NCBI GenBank assembly: GCA_021292105.1
Contig: CM037870.1
Location: forward strand, 68,489,260-68,553,259
DNA from: Anadara kagoshimensis
Lineage: Eukaryota > Mollusca > Bivalvia > Arcoida > Arcidae
Reading direction: 5' to 3'
Length of the DNA: 64,000 bases
Of this stretch, positions 48,801 to 57,560 are shown one piece after another. The position numbers and the translations under genes were made by a program. Position 1 is the stretch's first letter, and the number at the start of each line of letters is the position of its first letter. The notes beneath the pieces are model-generated. The model was not told the DNA's origin. It was given only the letters and a program-made list of their open reading frames with translations, and ran no database searches.

Positions 48801-51800
48801 AGTTAAATGTTTTACCTGTTCTACCAGAAATATTCTGTAATCTATCTACTGTGATGGAGTTAAATGTTTTACCTGTTCTACCAGAAATATTCTGTAATCT
48901 ATCTACTGTGATGGAGTTAAATGTTTTACCTGTTCTACCAGAAATATTCTGTAATCTATATACTGTGATGGAGTTAAATGTTATACCTGTTCTACCAGAA
49001 ATATTCTGTAATCTATCTACTGTGATGGAGTTAAATGTTTTACCTGTTCTACCAGAAATATTCTGTAATCTATCTACTGTGATGGAGTTAAATGTTTTAC
49101 CTGTTCTAACAGAAATATTCTGTAATCTATCTACTGTGATGGAGTTAAATGTTTTACCTGTTCTACCAGAAATATTCTGTAATCTATCTACTGTGATGGA
49201 GTTAAATGTTTTACCTGTTCTACCAGAAATATTCTGTAATCTATCTACTGTGATGGAGTTAAATGTTTTACCTGTTCTACCAGAAATATTCTGTAATCTA
49301 TCTACTGTGATGGAGTTAAATGTTTTACCTGTTCTACCAGAAATATTCTGTAATCTATATACTGCAATGGAGTTAAATGTTTTACCTGTTCTACCAGAAA
49401 TATTCTGTAATCTATCTGTTGTCATGGAGTTAAATGTTTTACCTGTTCTACCAGAAATATTCTGTAATCTATCTACTGTCATGGAGTTAAATGTTTTACC
49501 TGTTCTACCAGAAATATTCTGTAATCTATCTACTGTCACGGAGTTAAATGTTTTACCTGTTCTATCAGAAATATTCTGTAATCTATCTTCTGTCATGGAG
49601 TTAAATGTTTTACCTGTTCTATCAGAAATATTCTGTAATCTATATACTGCAATGGAGTTAAATGTTTTACCTGTTCTACCAGAAATATTCTGTAATCTAT
49701 CTGTTGTCATGGAGTTAAATGTTTTACCTGTTCTACCAGAAATATTCTGTAATCTATCTACTGTCATGGAGTTAAATGTTTTACCTGTTCTACCAGAAAT
49801 ATTCTGTAATCTATCTACTGTCACGGAGTTAAATGTTTTACCTGTTCTATCAGAAATATTCTGTAATCTATCTTCTGTCATGGAGTTAAATGTTTTACCT
49901 GTTCTATCAGAAATATTCTGTAATCTATCTGTTGTCATGGAGTTAAATGTTTTACCTGTTCTACCAGAAATATTCTGTAATCTATCTACTGTCATGGAGT
50001 TAAATGTTTTACCTGTTCTACCAGAAATATTCTGTAATCTATCTACTGTCATGGAGTTAAATGTTTTACCTGTTCTACCAGAAATATTCTGTAATCTATC
50101 TACTGTGATGGAGTTAAATGTTTTACCTGTTCTACCAGAAATATTCTGTAATCTATCTACTGTGATGGAGTTAAATGTTTTACCTGTTCTACCAGAAATA
50201 TTCTGTAATCTATCTACTGTGATGGAGTTAAATGTTTTACCTGTTCTACCAGAAATATTCTGTAATCTATCTACTGTGATGGAGTTAAATGTTTTACCTG
50301 TTCTACCAGAAATATTCTGTAATCTATCTGTTGTTTATGTAACAGAGGATGAAGTCTGTTCAATAATATCCGTAAATGATGTAGTCTATTTCTGTACGGT
50401 ATTATAACAGCTACTTTTTGGTATGATGTACAATCTTCTGGTGCCCACTGGCCTCCCGTCTTAATAAACGGATTACGAGATGCTATAGTGTCTTCATTTG
50501 GCTCCGTAAATATATTTACTTTTCTAACATCTGAAATAAATAAAAAATATAATTATTGTTGTCAGATAAATTGAAAGTAAGGGCAGTCAAAGACCAGTAT
50601 TATGTCACTGACTTCAAAAGTCAATGGTTGTGGGTTTGAATGCTGTTTGTAACTTGGAATAAAGTCTATTTTAAGCATTCTTCAATCCAGAGATATAGTT
50701 GTTGGGGTTATCTTGGTACAGGCTTTGAAAAAGCAGGGACAATGTTTTCAAAACTTAGGTCATCATCAGAACTATAAGTGTTTTATTTAAAAAGATGCCA
50801 CCTGCTAAATTTTTCATTCATACCAAGGTTAATGGAAAAATGTGTCAAGTTCTAGAATCGTGACAGGAATGGAAGTGTCCAAAAAAATATCTATTTATCT
50901 TTGAAACACTTTCTCTTGATAGGTTTTATCCTATGTTGGAAACCAACTCCAAGTGAAATGAAACAGCCACAACTAAGACACTGAAGTCCCTGTGTGTCAC
51001 TGACTTAAATGTAAACAACCACAACTCCGCTACTGAGGCAGCTGTGTGTCATTGACTTAAATGTAAACTGCCACAACTAAGACACTGAGGTCACTGTGTG
51101 TCACTGACTTAAATGTAAACTGCCACAACTAAGACACTGAGGTCACTGTGTGTCACTGATTTAAATGTAAACTGCCACAACTAAGACACTGAGGTCACTG
51201 TGTCACTGACTTAAATGTAAACTGCCACAACTAAGACACTGAGGTCACTGTGTGTCACTGATTTAAATGTAAACTGCCACAACTAAGACACTGAGGTCCC
51301 TGTGTGTCACTGATTTAAATGTAAACTGCCACAACTAAGACACTGAGGTCACTGTGTGTCACTGATTTAAATGTAAACTGCCACAACTAAGACACTGAGG
51401 TCACTGTGTGTCACTGATTTAAATGTAAACTGCCACAACTAAGACACTGAGGTCACTGTGTCACTGACTTAAATGTAAACTGCCACAACTAAGACACTGA
51501 GGTCACTGTGTGTCACTGATTTAAATGTAAACTGCCACAACTAAGACACTGAGGTCACTGTGTGTCACTGATTTAAATGTAAACTGCCACAACTAAGACA
51601 CTGAGGTCACTGACTTAAATGTAAACTGCCACAACTAAGACACTGAGGTCCCTGTGTGTCACTGATTTAAATGTAAACTGCCACAACTAAGACACTGAGG
51701 TCACTGTGTGTCACTGATTTAAATGTAAACTGCCACAACTAAGACACTGAGGTCACTGTGTGTCACTGATTTAAATGTAAACTGCCACAACTAAGACACT

Positions 51801-52373
51801 GAGGTCACTGTGTGTCACTGATTTAAATGTAAACTGCCACAACTAAGACACTGAGGTCACTGTGTGTCACTGATTTAAATGTAAACTGCCACAACTAAGA
51901 CACTGAGGTCACTGACTTAAATGTAAACTGCCACAACTAAGACACTGAGGTCACTGTGTGTCACTGACTTAAATGTAAACTGCCACAACTAAGACACTGA
52001 GGTCCCTGTGTGTCATCGACTTTCAACACCAAAAAATTCAATTGTATGCTCAATTTCCAATAGATTTTAAAACTTTTCAAAGAGGAATCTTTATCCACAT
52101 GCAGTCTATATCATTTAGGGTAAAATTATAAACTATTCAGAAATATATTTAAATTAAACAAAATACCTTAAAATGTGATGAACAGTACTTACTTAAATTT
52201 TTAAAGTTGATTTCACAAATTTTGCCTCCCTGTCTTGATTTCAGTAAATGGTATGGAATAAGAGATTCTGAAGAGGTATATACACAATGACTTTTATAAT
52301 TAAATAAGGAAAATAAAACTAAACAAATATAAATTATCAGAATGGAAAGCAGTAAAACTTTTCTCCAAGCCAT
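42658..52373 (-). CDS. B4GALT: Beta-1,4-galactosyltransferase, complete, six coding exons
   Basis: A Golgi type II membrane enzyme that adds galactose from UDP-Gal to terminal GlcNAc of glycans. Coding exons: 52373-52193, 50530-50298, 45153-44966, 44404-44282, 43893-43798 and 42850-42658. They total 1014 nt, 337 aa plus stop, and every junction is GT/AG and phase-consistent. In order: a short cytosolic tail and one hydrophobic anchor (about residues 7-24); VAVIIPYRNR (100-109); AGDDKFNRGKLMNVGF (139-154); the metal-binding FHDADLIPE with Asp170/Asp172; YAGGVAAM (207-214); WGWGNEDDD (230-238); and KMIRH, where Met262 and His265 match the Mn ligands. Tyr207 aligns with the tyrosine that favours Gal over GalNAc (inference). 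WGWGNEDDD replaces the usual WGWGGEDDD. Introns and the 3' flank are loaded with tandem repeats derived partly from the gene itself. Orthology to a numbered vertebrate B4GALT is not assigned. Confidence 0.95.
43001..43155. mobile_element. MITE with CAGTCAAGCCTGTC ends and TA duplication
   Basis: The left end CAGTCAAGCCTGTCTATAAG mirrors the right end CTTTTAAGGCAGGTTTGACTG, with TA on both sides. It is 155 bp, lies in the last B4GALT intron and is of Tc1/mariner-type (TA target; inference). Confidence 0.82.
43170..43330 (-). mobile_element. SINE fragment with Meta-like domain
   Basis: ATGCCAGTTTCTATCACTTA and TATCGAGGAAGTCAG, followed by GAGAAAACCTGAGTA, echo the SINE bodies at 12.1, 38.4 and 46.5 kb. 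A tRNA-like end (GAGCCCAGGCACCTGCTTTA) follows. It lies in the last B4GALT intron. Confidence 0.5.
43798..43893 (-). CDS. B4GALT: B4GALT coding exon 5 (metal-binding Met/His)
   Basis: The acceptor TCTCACAG precedes GTCACAG and the donor AATGG|GTTAGTA follows. It encodes SQSAGLLLTRPPEHIGRFKM and IRHTKASRSDN, matching 'SRPNAVVGRCRMIRHSRDK'. An internal GTAGAT could be mistaken for an earlier donor, but using it would remove the Mn-binding KMIRH and break the phase. Confidence 0.9.
44282..44404 (-). CDS. B4GALT: B4GALT coding exon 4 (WGWGNEDDD)
   Basis: The acceptor ATTTACAG and the donor GCTAG|GTACAA enclose VMFYNYAGGVAAMKKETMLK and INGYPNSYWGWGNEDDDMSA. This is the most conserved block of the family and contains the acceptor-binding and catalytic acidic residues. 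Confidence 0.95.
44405..44965. other. B4GALT intron 3, no feature seen
   Basis: AT-rich intron sequence without recognised repeats. Confidence 0.6.
44966..45153 (-). CDS. B4GALT: B4GALT coding exon 3 (DAD motif)
   Basis: The acceptor TTATTTACAG precedes GCCGGTGATG and the donor TATCA|GTAAG follows. It encodes AGDDKFNRGKLMNVGFKEAL ... CFVFHDADLIPEHDRNIY. It joins in phase 0 to FLVEQ of exon 2, giving the family-standard 'EQ|AGD.FNR' order. Confidence 0.95.
45194..45671. mobile_element. 478-bp foldback MITE with TA duplication
   Basis: Left arm CTGTAGAAACCACTGTGGTT ... CGTAACAGGAAATCTGTATG mirrors the right arm ending GGTTTCTACAG. TA occurs outside both ends. Arms of nearly 200 bp leave a loop of roughly 80 bp. 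It lies in B4GALT intron 2. The ORF at 45279-45503 is incidental. The TA target and CTGTAG ends fit the Tc1/mariner group (inference). Confidence 0.82.
45674..46318. other. B4GALT intron 2 sequence, no feature seen
   Basis: The plus frame 45911-46102 is unsupported. The sequence lies between the foldback and the hammerhead-bearing repeat. Confidence 0.45.
46348..46393 (-). ncRNA. Minimal type I hammerhead ribozyme in sense orientation in B4GALT intron 2
   Basis: The architecture is the same as at 28211-28256: AGCACUA / CUGAUGA / GGAAU-UGU-AUUCC / GAAA / C-UGCU-G / UC cleavage site / UAGUGCU. Core, stem I and stem II are identical. Only the stem III loop differs (UGCU instead of GGCC), while the closing A-U and C-G pairs are kept. 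About 30 bp on the 3' product side (plus strand AATTACATATTATACCAG) are shared with copy 1 and then homology stops. It lies on the transcribed strand of the host gene, so it would be present in the B4GALT pre-mRNA. Confidence 0.9.
46530..46830 (-). mobile_element. SINE with Meta-like domain and tRNA-like part
   Basis: TTTTAATTCCCAGTCAAAAT, TATTCACTTATATCAAGG and a GTAGAAAACTGG stretch match the other SINE bodies. A tRNA-like segment (AGGTCTGATTCCCACTCTGG) follows, then a tail near 46.78 kb (TTCATCCCAGAATTGACTGT) that recurs around 14.74 kb. Confidence 0.55.
46912..50333 (-). repeat. 57-bp minisatellite derived from the B4GALT exon 2/intron 2 junction, 60 donor copies
   Basis: In gene sense the unit is GATAGATTACAGAATATTTC, TGGTAGAACAG|GTAAAACA, TTTAACTCCATCACAGTA. 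The left part is the last codons of exon 2 (IDYRIFLVEQ) and the bar is the authentic splice donor. The spacing of donor-equivalent positions from 46934 to 50296 is 59 x 57 minus a single deleted base (near 47500), so there are 59 extra donors plus the real one. Several copies keep more exon (ACAACAG). Because 57 is divisible by three, very long frames appear on both strands (857 codons minus, 955 plus). They are artefacts. Confidence 0.97.
50298..50530 (-). CDS. B4GALT: B4GALT coding exon 2 (donor-substrate domain)
   Basis: The acceptor TTTATTTCAG and the donor GAACAG|GTAAAA flank the exon. It encodes VRKVNIFTEPNEDTIASRNP ... GGQWAPEDCTSYQKVAVIIP, YRNRLHHLRILLNRLHPLLH and KQQIDYRIFLVEQ. It enters in phase 1 and leaves in phase 0. 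Its last ~36 nt are the founder of the adjoining minisatellite. Confidence 0.95.
50959..52018. repeat. 52-bp tandem array, about 21 copies, in B4GALT intron 1
   Basis: The unit is ACTGATTTAAATGTAAACTG, CCACAACTAAGACACTGAGG, TCACTGTGTGTC. Shorter units lack TGTG or TGTGTGTCACTG. The first units are more diverged (ACTCCGCTACTGAGGCAG). The unit is not evidently derived from an exon. Confidence 0.93.
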
Positions 52374-52406
52374 GTTTCTTCTTTTGTTATCTACAATCTT
52401 TATAAC
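52193..52406 (-). CDS. B4GALT: B4GALT exon carrying start codon and membrane anchor
   Basis: An acceptor (TTTTTATTTCAG) lies before 52406, so the exon begins with about 33 nt of 5' UTR. Coding starts at ATG 52373-52371: MAWRKVLLLSILIIYICLVL then FSLFNYK, a basic start and one hydrophobic segment typical of a type II Golgi enzyme. The donor is TTTAA|GTAAGT, phase 1. At least one further upstream non-coding exon is expected. Confidence 0.85.
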
Positions 52407-52544
52407 CTGAAATAAAAAGAAGAAAATATATATATATAACACAGAATGCTGAAATTGGAGTGTGATGATATGGTGTATTTTATATAATACAGTGTGGTAC
52501 AAAAAAGGGAAATTATTTCACTGTTTTAAAAGTTACTATTCAAC

Positions 52545-53123
52545 CATCTGGTCCATGCTCTCACTGGGGCTATAAAATGGAACCAACACATCTCAAACAT
52601 ATGCAAGAAAGCAAATGGCACCACCAACTTTTTAAAACGCAACCTTAACATCAGGAATGCAAATATCAAGGAGAAGGCATACAAATCACTGGTAAGACCC
52701 ACTCTAGAGTATGCATGCACCCCCTGGGACCCATATATGAAGGAGGACAAACAAAAACTGGAAATGGTACAGTGTCGCGCGGCTAGATATGTGACCAACC
52801 GTTACCACAACATATCATCTGTATCGGATATGCTTAACCATCTCAATTGGCCAGCACTGGAGGAGAGATGAAAGAGGGCAAGACTGACACTTAGGTACAA
52901 GATCACTAACAACCTGGTCAAAATCAATACCATCGATAGACTTTTGCCACCAACCAGAATGACTCGTAACATGGGAACACATTCCTTCCAGGTGCCATCC
53001 TGTAACACCATGGTACGAAAGAAATCTTTCTACCCAAGGAACATACGAGAATGGAATGCTCTGCCCACTGAAGTAGCAACCGCTAAGAGCCTCGAAATCT
53101 TCAAGGCTCACCTGCTTGATTAA
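52545..53123 (+). pseudogene. LINE relic (Jockey/CR1-like) C-terminal RT region
   Basis: Conceptual frame: HLVHALTGAIKWNQHISNIC, KKANGTTNFLKRNLNIRNAN, SLVRPTLEYACTPWDPYMKE, MVQCRAARYVTNRY ... KKSFYPRNIREWNALPTEVA, and AHLLD stop. It is 5'-truncated and carries one in-frame TGA (around 52869) in ALEER-stop-KRARLTLRYK. The sequence is otherwise well preserved, suggesting a fairly young copy. It lies just upstream (gene sense) of B4GALT, in opposite orientation. Confidence 0.9.
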
Positions 53124-54934
53124 ACTTATCAAGATGCTTTTACTTGCACATTTGATTGTACACCACTCTGTTTTTACCTTTATTCAAATTTGTAATGCGC
53201 ACACACAAAGTGGCAGTATCATCAGCGATTGATGGCGGCCGCAGACTGGTAAAGTAGAAGTCACAAACACACTAAATCTAATAATATGTGGCATTTTGTT
53301 TATACTAAATATTACAATATTCTTTGAAAGTACGTCAATGTACCGACTCATAGCTACAAAGGCGTCCCAAAGGTTTAAATTTTCAAATTTTGGTTTTTAA
53401 ATTAGATTTCTTATGCAAGATAACATAAACGATAGGTTGCCGGTCCACAATTTCCGAGAGCCATACTCGCCACCAAACTGTTACGGGAAGGAAAAAATGA
53501 TCCACCGATCAGAGCTACCCAAACTGGTATACCGGTCGGATTGCCATAATCACCAAGTAACTTAAGCGGTAAGGTTGAATTCCCCCCCACCTCGGATTTC
53601 AACAAAATATTCAGTACGAAGGAATTCATTTAACGTGAAATAAGACGATCGCATTATTGTTCAAAATATTAACGAGTATGTCGACTTACACCATTAAAAT
53701 AACTTCCTTAAGTTACAATGTCATCACTATCGACGACATGTCATGATTTCTCATTTTTTGTTTACATTCATCAGCTCTCCAAGGGAGGTAATCGAAATTC
53801 TTGCTCCTTTTGGTAAGTTCTGCATGTAGAAGATGCACCAACAAGAACTATAATGCATTGCCTTCTTATTCCGGATAATAGCCTTCTTCAAGTTGAAGAT
53901 ACTGTTATTTAATTAAAACATAATAAAGATTAAATTTAATAGAAAACTAACATACATAATAAATCACCATATCATTATTTAATAACACCGATTTCTGATA
54001 AGTAATTCTAAACCAATTAATAATTTAAATTAGGAGTCACGGTAAAAAGACATACCCGATTCCTATGTTGGAGCAGATTCCGCAGAAAGAAACAACCTAT
54101 CTCAAATAATGAGATATGAAAGAAAATATTTTCTTTTTACAAGGAAAACTGAGGAAATGGACACCAAAAGTATATTTACATGTCCGATAAGAAAGATATC
54201 ACAAGTGACCGGTGAATGCATATTTTAATAAAGTATTAAAAAAAAAAAAAAAAAAAAACTTAAAATCCATTCACAGGGAATGTTAGGAGAAGGATGGTTA
54301 GATTGTGAACATATTTGATGGACCAGACATACACATAATTGTGAATTCAAAATAAAATTGTGGAAGTTTTGGCATTGCATTTCAATGCGTCCCGCGGCAT
54401 TTCATCACCAATAATTGTCTTATTAGGGCAAGTAATAAGTAACCAGCCATTTCCGATTGTCTGTCAGGGTATTGGTTTTCGTGCCTTGTTTTAATACACG
54501 TTTTGTACCCGGATGCAAAAGAGGTATGGCGGGTTTGATGGAATTTTGTCATAAATGGACCGTTTTGGTTTTTTGAAAAATAAAAGTCTAAATGTTCTTA
54601 CACTTAAATATTAAAGGTATTTTATGTGAATTTTCAGATTTTGGGTCATACAAAGGACTATTATACTGTGATTTTTCTTAGTACGCCCATCTTTATACTC
54701 TACTAAAAATGAGAGGGTTTTCACCGTCTTTGATAAATATTCTCAAGGTGTTCTCCTCGGAAGACCAACTTTTACGTTATTGTTTTTGAAAATATTTTCA
54801 AAACGCAATCAATGGGGTTTTCAAAAAGTTGGTCCCTTTAGGAGAAAATGGTCAAATTTTGAAAAATAGGGAAATTTAAAACTGACCACTGCACATACAA
54901 CTGATGTTATATTTTAACACCGCTGGCACTAACT
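53124..54934. other. Intergenic; probable B4GALT upstream region
   Basis: The B4GALT promoter and non-coding first exon probably lie here. A minus-strand ATG-initiated frame of 72 codons (53629-53411, containing NPTGIPVWVALIGGSFFPSR) is less AT-rich than its surroundings, but I recognise no family. A 22-A run lies at 54238-54259. The 16-bp word GAGGTATGGCGGGTTT (54521) recurs inverted at 56457-56472. Confidence 0.4.
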
Positions 54935-54937
54935 GCT

Positions 54938-55020
54938 GTGGTTAGATCAGTGGGTAGCGAGGACGCTTAGCGATTTGTAACATGTACGACATAGGTTCAA
55001 ATCCCATCAGGTCAACTTTT
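54938..55020 (+). mobile_element. tRNA-like SINE head or tRNA pseudogene
   Basis: GGTTAGATCAGTGGGTAGCG (A-box-like) and GGTTCAAATCCCATCAGG (B-box) are followed by a T run. The acceptor arms do not form a clean helix, so it is not called as a tRNA gene. Confidence 0.5.
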
Positions 55021-55454
55021 TTATTTCTTCTTCTTCTTTTTTATTTTTATCGTTATAAAATAATATTGTTAAATTTTGCCTTTTTACAAATATAAGTTTT
55101 TAAAAATGAGCATTCACTTCTTCAAAACACCATTTACTAGCAGATCAAACCAGAATATATCTTCACATATCACCCGTTACCTCGTAGTGAAGGTTGATGT
55201 AAGTTCAACTGTTGATACTTTTTTTCTAGTTTTCTGTTTAGTATATAAAGTTGAAAAATGAAGATTATGGATGTTAAGATTTGTTCAGTACCCTTGGCTC
55301 TTCAAGGAAAAACAAGTTTACAAAAACAAAGCGTTTGCTTTTCATGGTCTGCACTAGTCTAATTATGAAATGCGAAATCCTCAGGTGTTTATAAATAAAT
55401 CGTACTTTATTCATTCGTTCAAACAGGGGGCAATGTAAAAGCGCCTACCAAACC
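55021..55454. other. No recognised feature
   Basis: The frame at 55076-55261 is unsupported. It begins with a TTCTTCTTC-rich tract after the tRNA-like unit. Confidence 0.35.
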
Positions 55455-56456
55455 CAGTGGCGTAGCGTGAAAGGAATGAATGTGCAAGCCTGGTGCTAAT
55501 TCCACCAACTTGACGCGCCGTGGTCGCGTCCTTGCTAAGTTGTTGTTACAAGGGCATCCTCCACCCAGCCCTGGGAAATTAAAAAAAATGGAGCAATTTA
55601 GCGCATTTTGTTCATTCTAAATCAATATTTACATGAGTAAAAAGGTTCAAATTAGTTTTTTGTCACGGGTCCTTCGAACCTGACATTAAAACTGGTGCCC
55701 GTCGCACAGTGGATGTCACAACGTTAAATAACCTCAATTGCACATATTGCCTTGAGCGCACTGCAATGGTAAATTTTCTGTCACTTCACCTACAGCGGAT
55801 GACGTCTCTATATTATATGTAAAATATTCTTCACTTAGACGTAAAATCTCATTCAATCGATCAATCTTGCTCTCTGATGTAATGTGTGAAGCAGCAACTC
55901 TATTGATCAAGGCTGTAGATATTTCTACTGGGTTTATGGATTAACAGTTAGCTGTCCCGCTTAATGTTCCAAGAAGTTAAGCAACATCGCCCGGATGGGT
56001 GACGTGCTTTCCACAGCTCGACTGACCAACCAGTCCACTTTCTATCATACTACTACTGATTTTATTCTGTTCGGAATCATATAGGGCCTCGGATTGAAGT
56101 TTAATTCACTTAAATGGGAAACTGAAGTTGACGGTTTACCCAAGCCGAAGATACCATAAAAAGCTTTCATCACTCATATCTTATTAGTAATTGGAGCTGG
56201 ATCTGGGTATTTGGGCTCACATGAATCCCAGCTGATCATCCGAGTTAGACCAATACATTGGGCTTATAATTACTAGGAGCGAGACGAAATTTTCTGTTTA
56301 AGACTCTTAAAATTTAAAAAAAATCATTGTTTTATTTTCGCAATATTTTGTATTTTATTTTTATTTGTACACAATGACAGACTGTATTACTTTTTAATTT
56401 TAAAAAGATTATGTGCAAGCACATGATTATTGGCTTATATGCACGCTACGCCACTG
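55455..56456. mobile_element. 1-kb DNA transposon, CAGTGGCGTAGCGTG ends, 5-bp TSD, containing a 5S-like segment
   Basis: The left end CAGTGGCGTAGCGTG mirrors the right end CACGCTACGCCACTG exactly, with AAACC directly on both sides (55450-55454, 56457-56461). GTGCAAGC sub-terminal words occur at both ends. There is no transposase frame. A 5S rRNA-like stretch lies inside. The hAT5-like assignment is inferred from the CAG...CTG ends and 5-bp TSD. Confidence 0.85.
55961..56020 (+). pseudogene. 5S rRNA-derived fragment
   Basis: AAGAAGTTAAGCAACATCGC followed by CCGGATGGGTGAC matches the internal control region of eukaryotic 5S rRNA ('AAGTTAAGCAACATCG...GGATGGGTGACC'), with the middle deleted. It is too short and altered to be a functional 5S gene. 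It is most likely a 5S-headed SINE captured in the surrounding transposon. Confidence 0.6.
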
Positions 56457-56619
56457 AAACCCGCCATACCTCTTTAACACGTATCAAGTCATTCTTTAAT
56501 AATTGAAGGCATAAATGCCAAACATAAAGTTGAGTAATTCGACACTTGTATTTAAAAGGTAAAACAGATAAGAAAAACCAATGTTTATGGTGTTCTGCAT
56601 CATCTTTTGTTCTTTGTTC

Positions 56620-57560
56620 AGCTTAAACAGAAAATCTGGATAGGGGAAATTAAAAGCGGAAGAACGCATTTAGAAGATGAAACCAGATCTGGATGCCCAC
56701 TGAATGCTACCGACGAAGAAATGTGTAACAGAGTCCGGGAATTAGGCGAATCCGGGTAAAAGAAATAGCACAGGCATTAGGCACTCCACATGGTAGCGTT
56801 GAAACAATCTTACATGATCGTTTAGGTATGCGCAAGCTAACAGCCCATTAAGGCCCAAAATCTTTTCGCAATTGGAGCAAATTGCAACCGGAGCATCAGT
56901 ATGCATCACCTTGTTGAAGCGTTTTTGGACAAAAGATAATTTTCTTTTGCGTCTGGTGCATGTGACAGGAGATTAGACTTGGGTTCATTATTATGTGCCA
57001 GAAAATGAACTTCAAAGTCGTCAGCGGATAGGGTCTGGGTTCCCGAGGACAAGGAAGTTCAAGACACAGCAGGACATGACCACCTTATTTTGGGACGCAA
57101 AAAGTGTTATTATATTTGACTTTTTACCCAAGAGAAGTATAACAACTGGAATGCACTATGAAAAACTTGCTATACCAGCTGAGAACCGCCACCAGTGAAA
57201 AACGCCGAGGTAAACTCTCAAGTTGTGTTGTTCCAACAGGACAAATAAAAGCGACAGTCCACACTTGCAAAGTAGCAATGGATATTGTATAGCGAAAAAG
57301 GGTATGAGTTATTTTCACATCCTGCCTATTCACCTGACCTACCTCCAAGCCACTTCTTCCTATTCCCAAAAATGATATCCGTGTACGTCATTTCCGGTCT
57401 GACGAAGAAGTGATCTAGACAGTTGAGGTGTGGGTCAATGGAAATGATGTTTTCAGTGGTGGGCTGATAACACTTGAACATCATTGGTCTAAGTGCATCA
57501 CACTAGAGAACAATTACATCGAAAAAGAAGAGGCGGATCTCAACCAATACTAGTAAAACG
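56620..57560 (+). pseudogene. Mariner transposase pseudogene
   Basis: Conceptual fragments in order: SGRTHLEDETRSGCPLNATD, ALGTPHGSVETILHDRLGMR, KLTAH, a stop-disrupted 'GD*TWVHYYVPE' where mariners have DETWVHH, RTRKFKTQQDMTTLFWDAKS, ITTGMHYEKL, and HPAYSPDLPPSHFFLFPKM. The third catalytic Asp position reads His (PSHFF for PSDYF) and the second block (HDNAPAH) is unrecognisable. There are several frameshifts and stops. It is a dead cut-and-paste transposon copy with clear mariner-family identity. Confidence 0.88.

Noticed and set aside
46889..50407. Very long open frames on both strands (857 and 955 codons, 19-residue repeats such as TVDRLQNISGRTGKTFNS and MELNVLPVLPEIFCNLSTV)
   Set aside because: They follow from a 57-bp period divisible by three. 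The unit is an exon/intron junction of B4GALT read in other frames, and the one-base deletion near 47.5 kb has no compensation.
50755..50800. Another hammerhead-like string on the minus strand (CTGATGA ... GAAAAC ATT GTC)
   Set aside because: The region between the two core motifs does not form a stem II, and the strands flanking CTGATGA and GTC do not pair as stem I. At best a decayed copy.
53411..53629. 72-codon minus-strand ORF (NPTGIPVWVALIGGSFF)
   Set aside because: It has a clean ATG and less AT-rich composition, but no family recognised; it could be B4GALT 5' region. Not supported as a gene.
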